NCBI GenBank assembly: GCA_030544685.1
Contig: CP086683.1
Location: forward strand, 434,001 to 498,000
Direction: 5' to 3'
Length of the DNA: 64,000 nt
Origin: Pseudomonas sp. B21_DOA
GTDB taxonomy: Bacteria; Pseudomonadota; Gammaproteobacteria; Pseudomonadales; Pseudomonadaceae
The position numbers and the translations under genes are program-made. Position 1 is the first letter of the stretch; each line of letters starts with the position of its first letter. The notes beneath the pieces are model-generated. The model was not told where the DNA came from, made no database searches, and saw only the letters and a program-made list of their open reading frames with translations. Below, in pieces: positions 55,665 to 64,000 of the stretch.

Positions 55665-57137
55665 ATGGCCCGTTTCGAACTGCAAAAACTCTACATCGAT
55701 GGCGCGTACACCGACGCCGGCAGCGACGCCACCTTCGAAGCCATCAACCCGGCGAACGGTGAAGTCCTCGCACTGGTGCAACGTGCGACCAAAGACGACG
55801 TCGAGCGCGCTGTGGTCAGCGCCGAAAAGGGCCAGAAAATCTGGGCCGCGATGACCGCCATGGAGCGTTCGCGCATCCTGCGCCGCGCCGTCGACATCCT
55901 GCGCGAGCGCAACGATGAGCTGGCCGCGCTGGAAACCCTGGACACCGGCAAATCCTTCTCCGAAACCAAGTACGTCGACATCGTCACCGGCGCTGACGTG
56001 CTGGAATACTACGCAGGCCTGGTGCCCGCCATCGAAGGCGAGCAGATCCCGCTGCGTGACACCTCGTTCGTTTACACCCGTCGCGAACCGCTGGGCGTAG
56101 TCGCCGGTATCGGCGCGTGGAACTACCCGATCCAGATCGCCCTGTGGAAATCCGCTCCAGCCCTGGCGGCCGGTAACGCGATGATCTTCAAGCCAAGCGA
56201 AGTCACCTCGCTGACCACCCTGAAACTGGCCGAGATCTACACCGAAGCCGGCGTACCGAGCGGCGTGTTCAACGTGCTGACCGGCAGCGGCCGTGAAGTC
56301 GGCACCTGGCTGACCGAGCACCCGCGCATCGAGAAAATCTCCTTCACCGGCGGCACCGACACCGGCAAGAAAGTCATGGCCAGCGCTTCGGCTTCGTCGC
56401 TGAAAGACGTGACCATGGAACTGGGCGGCAAGTCGCCGCTGATCATCTGCGACGACGCCGACCTCGATCGCGCCGCCGACACCGCGATGATGGCCAACTT
56501 CTACAGCTCCGGTCAGGTCTGCACCAACGGCACTCGCGTGTTCGTACCGGCGCACCTGAAAGTCGCTTTTGAAGCCAAGATCGTTGAGCGCGTTGCCCGC
56601 ATCCGCGTTGGCAACCCGGAAGACGAAAACACCAACTTCGGCCCGCTGGTCAGCTTCCCGCACATGGAAAGCGTGTTGGCTTACATCGCCAAGGGTAAAG
56701 AAGAAGGCGCACGCGTGCTGTGCGGCGGCGGTCGACTGACGGACGGCGAATTCGCCAAAGGCGCGTTCGTTGCGCCGACCGTGTTCACCGACTGCACCGA
56801 TGACATGACCATCGTGCGCGAAGAAATCTTCGGCCCGGTCATGGCGATCCTTTCCTATGAAACTGAAGAAGAAGTGATCCGCCGCGCCAACGACACCGAC
56901 TTCGGCCTGGCCGCCGGTATCGTCACCAAAGACCTGAACCGCGCGCACCGCGTGATCCATCAACTGGAAGCCGGTATCTGCTGGATCAACGCCTGGGGCG
57001 AGTCCGACGCGAAAATGCCGGTCGGCGGCTACAAGCAGTCGGGCGTGGGCCGTGAGAACGGGATCAGCTCGCTGAACAACTTCACCCGCATCAAATCGGT
57101 ACAGGTCGAGCTGGGCGATTACGTCTCGGTGTTCTGA
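55665..57137 (+). CDS. betB: Betaine aldehyde dehydrogenase
   Basis: BetB oxidises betaine aldehyde to glycine betaine with NAD(P). It is 490 residues with the aldehyde-dehydrogenase motifs ELGGKSPLI (catalytic Glu), GQVCTNGTR (catalytic Cys) and EEIFGPV. The ATG at 55665 ([15 protein letters not shown]) fits the family. The stop overlaps an 18-base palindrome (TGATCAGCTAGCTGATCA at 57135-57152). Confidence 0.97.
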   Translation: MARFELQKLYIDGAYTDAGSDATFEAINPANGEVLALVQRATKDDVERAVVSAEKGQKIWAAMTAMERSRILRRAVDILRERNDELAALETLDTGKSFSETKYVDIVTGADVLEYYAGLVPAIEGEQIPLRDTSFVYTRREPLGVVAGIGAWNYPIQIALWKSAPALAAGNAMIFKPSEVTSLTTLKLAEIYTEAGVPSGVFNVLTGSGREVGTWLTEHPRIEKISFTGGTDTGKKVMASASASSLKDVTMELGGKSPLIICDDADLDRAADTAMMANFYSSGQVCTNGTRVFVPAHLKVAFEAKIVERVARIRVGNPEDENTNFGPLVSFPHMESVLAYIAKGKEEGARVLCGGGRLTDGEFAKGAFVAPTVFTDCTDDMTIVREEIFGPVMAILSYETEEEVIRRANDTDFGLAAGIVTKDLNRAHRVIHQLEAGICWINAWGESDAKMPVGGYKQSGVGRENGISSLNNFTRIKSVQVELGDYVSVF

Positions 57138-57151
57138 TCAGCTAGCTGATC

Positions 57152-57270
57152 AGCTGCAAGCGGCAAGTTTCAAGCTGCAAGTAAAAGCAGTTTGGGCTTG
57201 CCGGCCTCCCCGATTTCGAAGCCACAGCTCGCTGCTTTTTCTTGCAGCTTGAAGCTAGTGGCTTGTAGCT
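57152..57270. repeat. Inverted repeat, family D
   Basis: AGCTGCAAGCGGCAAGTTTC...GCTGCAAG and complementary CTTGCAGCTTGAAGCT...GCTTGTAGCT are arms of an imperfect hairpin in the betB-betA gap. It is related to the copy near 12288. Confidence 0.75.
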
Positions 57271-57285
57271 CCCGCAGGAGAATTT

Positions 57286-58989
57286 ATGACTCAAGAATAC
57301 GACTACATCATCATCGGCGCCGGTTCTGCAGGTAACACACTTGCGACCCGTCTGACTGAAGACGAAGGCGTAACCGTTCTGCTGCTCGAAGCGGGCGGCC
57401 CGGATTACCGCCTCGACTTCCGCACCCAGATGCCCGCCGCACTGGCGTTCCCGCTGCAGGGGCGTCGCTACAACTGGGCCTACGAAACCGATCCGGAGCC
57501 ACACATGGACGGCCGCCGGATGGAATGCGGTCGCGGCAAGGGCCTTGGTGGTTCGTCGCTGATCAACGGCATGTGCTACATCCGTGGCAACGCCATGGAC
57601 TATGACGGCTGGGCGAAACTGCCGGGCCTGGAAGACTGGTCGTACCTCGATTGCCTGCCGTACTTCCGCAAAGCCGAAACCCGTGACATCGGCCCGAACG
57701 ACTACCACGGTGGCGACGGCCCGGTCAGCGTGACCACGCCGAAAGCCGGCAACAACCCGCTTTTCCACGCCATGGTTGAAGCCGGCGTCCAGGCCGGTTA
57801 CCCGCGCACCGAAGACCTCAACGGTTATCAGCAGGAAGGCTTCGGCCCGATGGACCGCACCGTGACGCCGAACGGCCGTCGTGCTTCCACCGCCCGTGGC
57901 TACCTCGACATCGCCAAGAAGCGTTCGACCCTGACCATCGTCACTCACGCCCTGACCGACAAGATTCTGTTTGAAGGCAAGCGTGCGGTCGGCGTGCGTT
58001 ACCTGATTGGTGACGCTGAAGAACGTGTGGAAGCCAAGGCGCGCAAGGAGGTCCTGCTGTGCTCCGGTGCCATCGCGTCGCCGCAGATTCTGCAGCGCTC
58101 CGGTGTCGGCCCGGCGAAACTGCTGGAAAGCCTCGACATCCCGGTGGTTCACGACCTGCCAGGCGTCGGTGAAAACCTGCAGGATCACCTCGAGCTGTAC
58201 CTGCAATACGCCTGCACCCAACCGGTCTCGCTGTACCCGTCGCTGCTCTGGTACAACCAGCCGGCCATCGGTGCCGAGTGGCTGTTCAACGGCACCGGCA
58301 TCGGCGCCAGCAACCAGTTCGAGGCCGGCGGTTTCATCCGTTCGCGTCCGGAATTCGAATGGCCGAACATCCAGTACCACTTCCTGCCAGTGGCGATTAA
58401 CTACAACGGCAGCAACGGCGTGAAAGAGCACGGTTTCCAGGCGCACATGGGCTCCATGCGTTCGCCGAGCCGTGGCCGCATCCAGGTCAAATCCAAGGAC
58501 CCGCGCCAGCACCCGAGCATCCTGTTCAACTACATGGCCACTGAGCAGGACTGGCAGGAATTCCGCGACGGCATCCGCCTGACCCGTGAAATCATGCAGC
58601 AGCCGGCACTGGACGCATTCCGTGGCCGGGAAATCAGCCCGGGCATCGACGTGCAAACCGATGAGCAACTGGACAAGTTCATCCGCGAGCACGCCGAAAC
58701 CGCGTTCCACCCGTCCTGCTCGTGCAAGATGGGCACCGACGAGATGGCCGTGGTCGATGGCGAGGGTCGTGTGCACGGCATGCAGAACCTGCGCGTGGTT
58801 GATGCTTCGATCATGCCGATCATCACCACCGGCAACCTCAACGCGCCGACGATCATGATGGCCGAGAAAATCGCCGACAAGATCCGCGGCCGCAAGCCGC
58901 TGCCGCGCAGTAATGCTGCTTATTACGTCGCGAACGGCGCGCCGGTGAAGGGCAAGCCGATGCGGGATATCACCCCGGTTGCTCAGTAA
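57286..58989 (+). CDS. betA: Choline dehydrogenase
   Basis: BetA is a membrane-associated GMC-family flavoprotein that oxidises choline to betaine aldehyde. It is 567 residues: FAD-binding [17 protein letters not shown], the GMC signature [20 protein letters not shown], and the catalytic His regions [11 protein letters not shown] and [15 protein letters not shown]. The ATG at 57286 has CAGGAGAA upstream. It is last in betIBA and followed by a family C repeat. Confidence 0.97.
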   Translation: MTQEYDYIIIGAGSAGNTLATRLTEDEGVTVLLLEAGGPDYRLDFRTQMPAALAFPLQGRRYNWAYETDPEPHMDGRRMECGRGKGLGGSSLINGMCYIRGNAMDYDGWAKLPGLEDWSYLDCLPYFRKAETRDIGPNDYHGGDGPVSVTTPKAGNNPLFHAMVEAGVQAGYPRTEDLNGYQQEGFGPMDRTVTPNGRRASTARGYLDIAKKRSTLTIVTHALTDKILFEGKRAVGVRYLIGDAEERVEAKARKEVLLCSGAIASPQILQRSGVGPAKLLESLDIPVVHDLPGVGENLQDHLELYLQYACTQPVSLYPSLLWYNQPAIGAEWLFNGTGIGASNQFEAGGFIRSRPEFEWPNIQYHFLPVAINYNGSNGVKEHGFQAHMGSMRSPSRGRIQVKSKDPRQHPSILFNYMATEQDWQEFRDGIRLTREIMQQPALDAFRGREISPGIDVQTDEQLDKFIREHAETAFHPSCSCKMGTDEMAVVDGEGRVHGMQNLRVVDASIMPIITTGNLNAPTIMMAEKIADKIRGRKPLPRSNAAYYVANGAPVKGKPMRDITPVAQ

Positions 58990-59007
58990 GTCGTAGTACC
59001 TTCCCCT

Positions 59008-59113
59008 GATCGTTCCCACGCTCCGCGTGGGAATGCATCTCGGGACGCTCCGCGTCCCAAGGCGGACGCATAGCGTCCAGGGCGGCATTCCCACGCGGAG
59101 CGTGGGAACGATC
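59008..59113. repeat. Inverted repeat, family C
   Basis: GATCGTTCCCACGCTCCGCG and the complementary CGCGGAGCGTGGGAACGATC are the outer arms; inner arms CGGGACGCTCCGCGTCCC also pair. It lies after betA. Confidence 0.88.
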
Positions 59114-59253
59114 AGCTAGCGAATACAGTAAAACCTCCTACACCCCTCTTCACTTGATCCTACCCCCACGCAGGCCTACTCTAGACCTCGCGCAATCGTT
59201 TCATCCCTCCCCGCTGTCGCCATGCCGCTACTCCATTACAAGGAGGTTCCCGA

Positions 59254-60693
59254 ATGTTCGATTTCCACCCCAGCTCAAGCAGCGCTTCGCTGCCTTGCGC
59301 ACGGGCGCTGAATTTTTTCCCTGCGGTATGTGCGTGAGTCCGGGCAGTTTCTGTCGGTGCGCAAGAACGTCGCCGAACCGCCGAGCCTGAGCCGCGATGA
59401 AGGGGCGATGCTTACCGTGCGCGTCAATGGCGTCGAAGCCTACGCGGCGACCAATGACCTCTCGCAACAAGGCCTGCAAGCCGCCCTCGAACGCGCCGAG
59501 CAACAGGCCCGCCGCCTCAAGCCGCACGCCTTGCTCGATCTGCGCGAGCAGCCGCTTTCCAGCGACCGCGCGGATTATTTTTCGCCTAACCTCGAACAGC
59601 CCTTCCCGTCCCTGAGCGAATGCTTCGATCTGCTTGGTGCGGAATCCGCCTCGGTGCCCAAGGATGAGCGCCTGGTCAATTGGCAGGTGAGCATCGGTAT
59701 CACGCATGTCGAGCAGATCTACCTGAGCAGCGCCGGCGCCGAATTGCGTCAGGCTCAGCGCTTCGTTTATCCAAGCCTCGATGTCACCGCCTACGACGGC
59801 AACGACAGCCAGACCCGCAGCCTCGGTCGCGAGAACTTCGGCCAACAGGGTGGCGCCGATGTCATCAGCCGCTGCGGCCTGGTCGGTGCCGGTCCGCAAG
59901 TCGCCGATCAGGCCCTGCAACTGCTGCTCGCGCCGAACACGCCGCAAGGCCCGCGCGACCTGCTGCTGATGCCCGATCAGATGATGTTGCAGATCCACGA
60001 ATCCATCGGTCACCCGCTGGAGCTCGACCGCATCCTCGGCGATGAGCGCAATTACGCCGGCACCAGTTTCGTCAAGACCAGCGATTTCGGCAGCCTGCAA
60101 TACGGCTCGAACCTGCTCAACGTAACCTTCGATCCGGGCATCCCGGAAGAACTCGCCAGCTACGGCCATGACGATGACGGCACTGCGGCGAGCAAACAAT
60201 TCCTGATTCGCGACGGCCTGCTGCTGCGGCCACTGGGTGGGGCGCTGTCGCAATACCGCGCCGGCCTCGATGGCGTTGCCAACAGCCGCGCCTGCGGCTG
60301 GAACCGCCCGCCGATCGACCGCATGGCCAACCTCAATATCGAGCCGGGCGATCAGACGCTGGAGCAGATGATCGGTGGTATCGAGCATGGCATTCTGATG
60401 AGCACCAACCGCTCGTGGTCGATCGACGATGCGCGCAACAAATTTCAATTCGGCTGCGAATGGGCCCAGTTGATCGAGAACGGTGAACTTAAAGGCGTGG
60501 TGAAAAATCCCAACTACCGCGCCATTTCCGCGCACTTCTGGAAGAGCCTGCGCGCCGTCGGCGATGCCAACACCGTCAAGGTGCTGGGCACGCCGAACTG
60601 CGGCAAGGGCGAACCGAACCAGGTGATTCGCGTCGGCCACGCTTCGCCGGCCTGCGTATTCAGCAACATTGATGTGTTTGGGGAGACGCCTGA
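59254..60693 (+). CDS. TldD-like metallopeptidase, three frameshifts in this sequence
   Basis: This belongs to the TldD half of a TldD/TldE-type metalloprotease pair. The main frame shows the zinc motif QIHESIGHPLELDRIL (HExxxH), DFGSLQYGSNLLNVTFDPG and a C-terminal ACVFSNIDVFG. The ATG at 59254 has AAGGAGG upstream. Missing bases at the CCCC (about 59268), the T run (about 59312-59317) and the GGGG (60680-60683) must be restored to give MFDFHPQLKQRFAALRTGAE at the start and the stop TGA 60691-60693. Corrected length is about 480 residues. It is coupled to the next gene (TGATG overlap). Substrate unknown. Confidence 0.85.
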
Positions 60694-62030
60694 TGAGCAT
60701 TTCGAAGCGTCAGTCCGACGCCTTCAAGGTCATGGTCAACTGGCTGCGCGACAGCGTGCGCGAGCCGGAACAGTTCACGCTCAGCTACGCCGCCGAAGCC
60801 TCGGCGTTCGTGCGCTTCAATCACGCCAAGGTGCGCCAGGCCGGGCAAGTACAGCAGGCCAACGTCGGCCTGAAACTGATCGACGACGGTCGCCACGCCG
60901 ACCTGCAGATCACCTTGTCCGGGGATCAGGAAGCCGATCTGCAACGCCTCGCGGAGGGCCTGCAGCAATTGCGCGAAACCCTGCCGCTGCTGCCGCAGGA
61001 TCCGTACCTGCTGCTCAATCACAACAGCTGGCAGAGCACGCACGTACAAGCGCATCCGCTGCCGGACACCGAAGATGTCGTCGGGCAAATCTGCGCTGCC
61101 GCTGAAGGTCTCGATCTGGTCGGCTTCTATGCTGCCGGCCCGATCAGCCGCGGTTTCGCCAGTTCCGCCGGCGCGTTCGGCTGGCATGAAGCCAACAGCT
61201 TCAATTTCGACTTCAGCCTGTTCCACGAAAACGGCGAAGCGGTGAAGGCCAGCTACGCCGGGCACGACTGGAGCGACGAGGGCTTCGCCCGGCGTTTCGC
61301 CCAGGCCCGCGAACAGCTGGAGTTTCTCGGTCGACCGTTACGCACTCTGGCGCCGGGTCAGTACCGCGCCTATCTGGCACCGGCGGCGCTGGAAGAAATC
61401 ATGGGCATGCTCAGTTGGGGCGGTTTTTCGGCGCAATCGATCGCCAGCAAGAGCAGTCCGTTGCAGAAACTGTACGTCGGCGATCAGGCGTTCAGCCCGC
61501 TGGTGTCGCTGGATGAAAAAGTCAGCGAGTCCCTGAGCCCGGCGTTTTCCGCCGAGGGTTATCCGCGCAGCGATCTGCGTCTGATCATCGAAGGCCGGGC
61601 CGGGGATCAGTTGGTCGGTTCGCGCAGCGCCGCCGAATATGGTCTGGCGGCGAACGGTGCGGGCGGCGGCGAGATGCCCAGCGCATTGAACATGGCCGCC
61701 GGTGATCTGTCGCAAGCAGAGATTCTCAAGCGGTTGGGCACCGGGCTGTACATCAGCAACCTGTGGTACCTGAACTACTCCGATCAACCGGCGGCGCGCA
61801 TGACCGGCATGACCCGCTTCGCCACTTTCTGGGTCGAGAACGGCGAGATCCAGGCGCCGGTCAGCACCATGCGTTTCGACGACAGCGCCTATAACCTGCT
61901 CGGTTCGCAGCTGGAAGCGTTGACCACCGAACGCGAATTGCTGCTGTCGGCCAGTACCTACAGCCAGCGCAATACCTCGTCATCGCTGCTGCCGGGAGCG
62001 CTGGTCAGCCGGTTGACCCTAACGCTGTAA
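60693..62030 (+). CDS. PmbA/TldE-like metallopeptidase partner
   Basis: This 445-residue partner subunit of the TldD/E family starts at the ATG overlapping the upstream stop (MSISKRQSDAFKVMVNWLRD). It lacks the HExxxH zinc motif, as TldE subunits do, and forms the noncatalytic half. Conserved regions include GPISRGFASSAGAFGWHEAN, PAALEEIMGMLSWGGFSAQS and LGTGLYISNLWYLNYSDQPA. Function is uncertain; relatives process small peptides or ribosomal leader-peptides. Confidence 0.88.
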   Translation: MSISKRQSDAFKVMVNWLRDSVREPEQFTLSYAAEASAFVRFNHAKVRQAGQVQQANVGLKLIDDGRHADLQITLSGDQEADLQRLAEGLQQLRETLPLLPQDPYLLLNHNSWQSTHVQAHPLPDTEDVVGQICAAAEGLDLVGFYAAGPISRGFASSAGAFGWHEANSFNFDFSLFHENGEAVKASYAGHDWSDEGFARRFAQAREQLEFLGRPLRTLAPGQYRAYLAPAALEEIMGMLSWGGFSAQSIASKSSPLQKLYVGDQAFSPLVSLDEKVSESLSPAFSAEGYPRSDLRLIIEGRAGDQLVGSRSAAEYGLAANGAGGGEMPSALNMAAGDLSQAEILKRLGTGLYISNLWYLNYSDQPAARMTGMTRFATFWVENGEIQAPVSTMRFDDSAYNLLGSQLEALTTERELLLSASTYSQRNTSSSLLPGALVSRLTLTL

Positions 62031-62077
62031 AACAAAGCTCCCCGGCACACAGGGGATCAACTGTTGGAATAGAAACT

Positions 62078-62166
62078 GTGGCGAGGGATTTATCCCGATG
62101 GACTGCGCAGCAGTCCCGCTTTTTGGGGCCGCTGCGCGACCCAGCGGGGATAAATCCCTCGCCACA
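62078..62166. repeat. Inverted repeat, family B (short form)
   Basis: TGTGGCGAGGGATTTATCCC and GGGGATAAATCCCTCGCCAC lie about 50 bases apart after the PmbA-like gene. Confidence 0.87.
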
Positions 62167-62216
62167 GGGTTTCATGTTTGAACAAAAATCTGGATTAACC
62201 ACCCACACGAGGTTCC

Positions 62217-63644
62217 ATGCCCAACCGCCCGCCTCTCGACGCCATCACCGCCCGCTGGTTGCCGTGGGTCGTTGCCATCGCGTTCTTCATGCAGTCCCTC
62301 GACGGGACCATCCTCAACACCGCGCTGCCGGCCATGGCCAGCGATCTGGCCGAAGACCCGTTGCGCATGCAGGGTGTGATCATCGCCTACATGCTCACCG
62401 TGGCCCTGCTGATCCCGGCCTCCGGCTGGATCGCCGACCGCTTCGGCACCAAGAAAATCTTCTTCGGCGCCATTCTGCTGTTCAGTTTCGGCTCGTTGCT
62501 CTGCGCGTTATCCAGCAGCCTCGGCATGCTCATCGGCGCCCGCGTCATCCAGGGCCTCGGCGGTGCGCTGATGCTGCCGGTCGGGCGACTGGTGGTGCTG
62601 CGTGCCTACCCGCGCTCGGAACTGGTGCGGATCATGGGTTTCATCACCATTCCGGGTCTGCTCGGTCCACTGATCGGCCCGACCATGGGCGGCTGGATGG
62701 TGGAATACGTGACGTGGCACTGGATCTTCCTGATCAATCTGCCGGTCGGGGTGATCGGTTGTTATGCGGTGTGGAAATTCATTCCTGACCTGCGCGGTAC
62801 GGAGCGCACGCGTTTCGACAGCCTCGGTTTTCTGCTGTTCGGCGCGGCGATGATCCTCATCACCATTGCCATGGAAGGCCTCGGCGAACTCCACCTGCCG
62901 CACTTGCGGGTGATGTTGCTGCTGTTCGCCGGCATGGCCTGTCTGGCGGCGTACTGGCTGCGCGCCGGGCATATCGACAATCCGTTGTTCGCGCCGTCGC
63001 TGTTCAAGACACGTACCTTCGCCGTCGGTATTCTCGGCAACCTGTTCGCACGCTTGGGCAGCGGCGCCCTGCCGTTTCTGGTGCCGTTGTTGCTGCAAGT
63101 GGCCTTGGGTTACTCCCCCTCGCAAGCCGGGATGAGCATGTTACCGCTGGCCGCTGCGGCGATGATCGCCAAGTGGGTCGCGCGGCCGCTGATCGAACGC
63201 CTCGGCTATCGCATCGTCCTCACCGGCAACACATTGGCGCTGGGGATCATGCTGGCGAGCATGGGCCTGGTCAGCGAGCAGACGCCGTACTGGCTGCTGC
63301 TGTGCCTGCTAGCCGTGCTGGGTGCTATCAACTCGCTGCAATTCACCGCGATGAACACGGTGACGCTGATCGACCTCGACGATGCCAGCGCCAGCAGCGG
63401 CAACAGTCTGCTGTCGGTGGTCGCGCAGTTGTCGCTGAGCCTCGGCGTGGCCTGCGCCGGTGCGCTGCTTGGTGGCTTCACTGCGAAGGTCGGCAACGAT
63501 GGCGTGGAAACCGTACTCGGCGCGTTCCAACTGACCTTCGTCACGGTCGGCGTGATGGCGATGCTGGCGGCGACGATCTTCTCGCAGCTGTCCAAGGAAG
63601 ACGGCCGCCGGGCGAAACGGCCGCAGGAGCACATCGAACACTGA
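62217..63644 (+). CDS. MFS transporter, DHA2-type drug/multidrug exporter
   Basis: This 475-residue major facilitator has 13-14 predicted helices. Motif DGTILNTALPAMASDL (TM1) and GWIADRFGTKKIFFGAI (motif A) are typical of the DHA2/MdtD group. Export of lipophilic or cationic compounds is likely. The ATG at 62217 (MPNRPPLDAITARWLPWVVA) begins directly before the first helix. It is an isolated gene between family B repeats. Confidence 0.9.
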   Translation: MPNRPPLDAITARWLPWVVAIAFFMQSLDGTILNTALPAMASDLAEDPLRMQGVIIAYMLTVALLIPASGWIADRFGTKKIFFGAILLFSFGSLLCALSSSLGMLIGARVIQGLGGALMLPVGRLVVLRAYPRSELVRIMGFITIPGLLGPLIGPTMGGWMVEYVTWHWIFLINLPVGVIGCYAVWKFIPDLRGTERTRFDSLGFLLFGAAMILITIAMEGLGELHLPHLRVMLLLFAGMACLAAYWLRAGHIDNPLFAPSLFKTRTFAVGILGNLFARLGSGALPFLVPLLLQVALGYSPSQAGMSMLPLAAAAMIAKWVARPLIERLGYRIVLTGNTLALGIMLASMGLVSEQTPYWLLLCLLAVLGAINSLQFTAMNTVTLIDLDDASASSGNSLLSVVAQLSLSLGVACAGALLGGFTAKVGNDGVETVLGAFQLTFVTVGVMAMLAATIFSQLSKEDGRRAKRPQEHIEH

Positions 63645-63682
63645 TTCTGCTGAAAAACTTCTGTGGCTGCTGAAGGACTTCC

Positions 63683-63830
63683 GTGGCGAGGGATTTATCC
63701 CCGCTGGGTTGCGCAGCAGCCCCAAAAAGGTTGGATGCGGTCAGCCGGATGAATCGAGGTGGCAGGTATTGGGGTGCTGCGCACCCATCGGGGATAAATC
63801 CCTCGCCACAGATAAATCCCCTCGCCACAG
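63683..63830. repeat. Inverted repeat, family B (with extra end)
   Basis: GTGGCGAGGGATTTATCCCC and GGGGATAAATCCCTCGCCAC, with a second partial arm GATAAATCCCCTCGCCACAG, lie between the MFS gene and dbpA. Confidence 0.85.
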
Positions 63831-63932
63831 GTAATCCCTGCCTCGGGTTCAATCGCTGTTCGTCCAGAACTGTCGAGGAAACTGGCAAGGGGCTGCTACA
63901 CTGCGCGACATTTTGTTTTGCAGGCCAGTCCC

Positions 63933-64000
63933 GTGACCACCATCGCCACCGCTTTTAATACTCTGCCGCTGTCCGCCGCCATGCTGGCTAACCTCGAATC
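63933..64000 (+). CDS. dbpA: 5' end of ATP-dependent RNA helicase DbpA, cut by window end
   Basis: From the GTG at 63933 the frame reads MTTIATAFNTLPLSAAMLAN (first codon as Met), which matches the DbpA N-terminus in Pseudomonas. DbpA is a DEAD-box helicase that acts on 23S rRNA helix 92 during ribosome assembly. Only about 22 codons are visible, so start and identity are by pattern recall and not by domain evidence. Confidence 0.75.
   Translation, partial: MTTIATAFNTLPLSAAMLANLE

Noticed and set aside
59228..60700. Long open frame opposite the TldD-like gene (490 codons)
   Set aside because: Antisense composition artefact. The TldD reading has HExxxH and a paired partner gene; the frameshifts in it explain why the antisense frame looks cleaner.

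Overview
The window is high-GC bacterial chromosome from a fluorescent-group Pseudomonas. Evidence is the gene content (creBCD, gbc/dgc/sox, cdh, cbc and bet genes), Pseudomonas-type REP palindromes (GTGGGAGCGAGC...GCTCGCGAA) at many gene borders, and a gene order that closely parallels the quaternary-amine region PA5372-PA5421 of P. aeruginosa as I remember it. I saw no rRNA, tRNA, CRISPR array, insertion sequence or prophage.

Layout. 1-3.5 kb: 3' part of a TonB-dependent siderophore receptor, a PepSY membrane protein and a small membrane protein. 3.6-10.4 kb: a glutathione S-transferase, creD-creC-creB (minus strand), a retropepsin-like protease, a PlsC-family acyltransferase and a DUF2780 protein. 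10.6-11 kb: a small secreted protein behind a perfect 24-bp palindrome resembling a LuxR-type box. 11-22.3 kb: fdhA, purU, soxG, soxA, soxD, soxB, glyA (minus strand), a TraX-family gene and ltaE. 22.4-24.9 kb: an accessory island with a type VI secretion Hcp fused to a long C-terminal extension, followed by an AT-rich membrane protein that is a candidate immunity gene. 25-36.4 kb: gbcB/gbcA (divergent), then a minus-strand operon running dipeptidase-like gene, DUF5943 gene, dgcA, dgcB, etfA, etfB. 36.5-38.9 kb: small accessory genes (LprI-like, orphan HTH, tyrosinase, DUF3010). 39-45.7 kb: cdhR, caiX, cdhC, cdhA, cdhB, a gamma-butyrobetaine dioxygenase and a small unknown gene. 45.7-59 kb: gbdR, sdaB-type serine dehydratase, cbcXWV, betT, betI, betB, betA. 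59-64 kb: a TldD/PmbA-like pair, an MFS transporter and the 5' end of dbpA.

Metabolic logic. Choline (imported by BetT/CbcXWV) is oxidised by BetA and BetB to glycine betaine. Gamma-butyrobetaine is hydroxylated to carnitine, and CdhA/CdhC/CdhB turn carnitine into glycine betaine. GbcAB, DgcAB (with the linked EtfAB) and SoxBDAG remove the three methyl groups. FdhA, PurU and GlyA process the released C1 units and glycine, and SdaB carries serine to pyruvate. GbdR, CdhR and BetI are the local regulators. Direct repeats with a GCGAC core, 20-21 bp apart, lie upstream of gbcA, caiX and cbcX and look like AraC-family operators.

Data-quality warning. At least fifteen single-base frame disruptions, nearly all explained by one missing base in a homopolymer run, break otherwise normal genes (GST, acyltransferase, soxB, hcp-effector, gbcA, etfB, dgcA, DUF3010, sdaB, betI, tldD). 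The pattern suggests uncorrected sequencing or assembly error rather than gene decay. I annotate these genes across the break.
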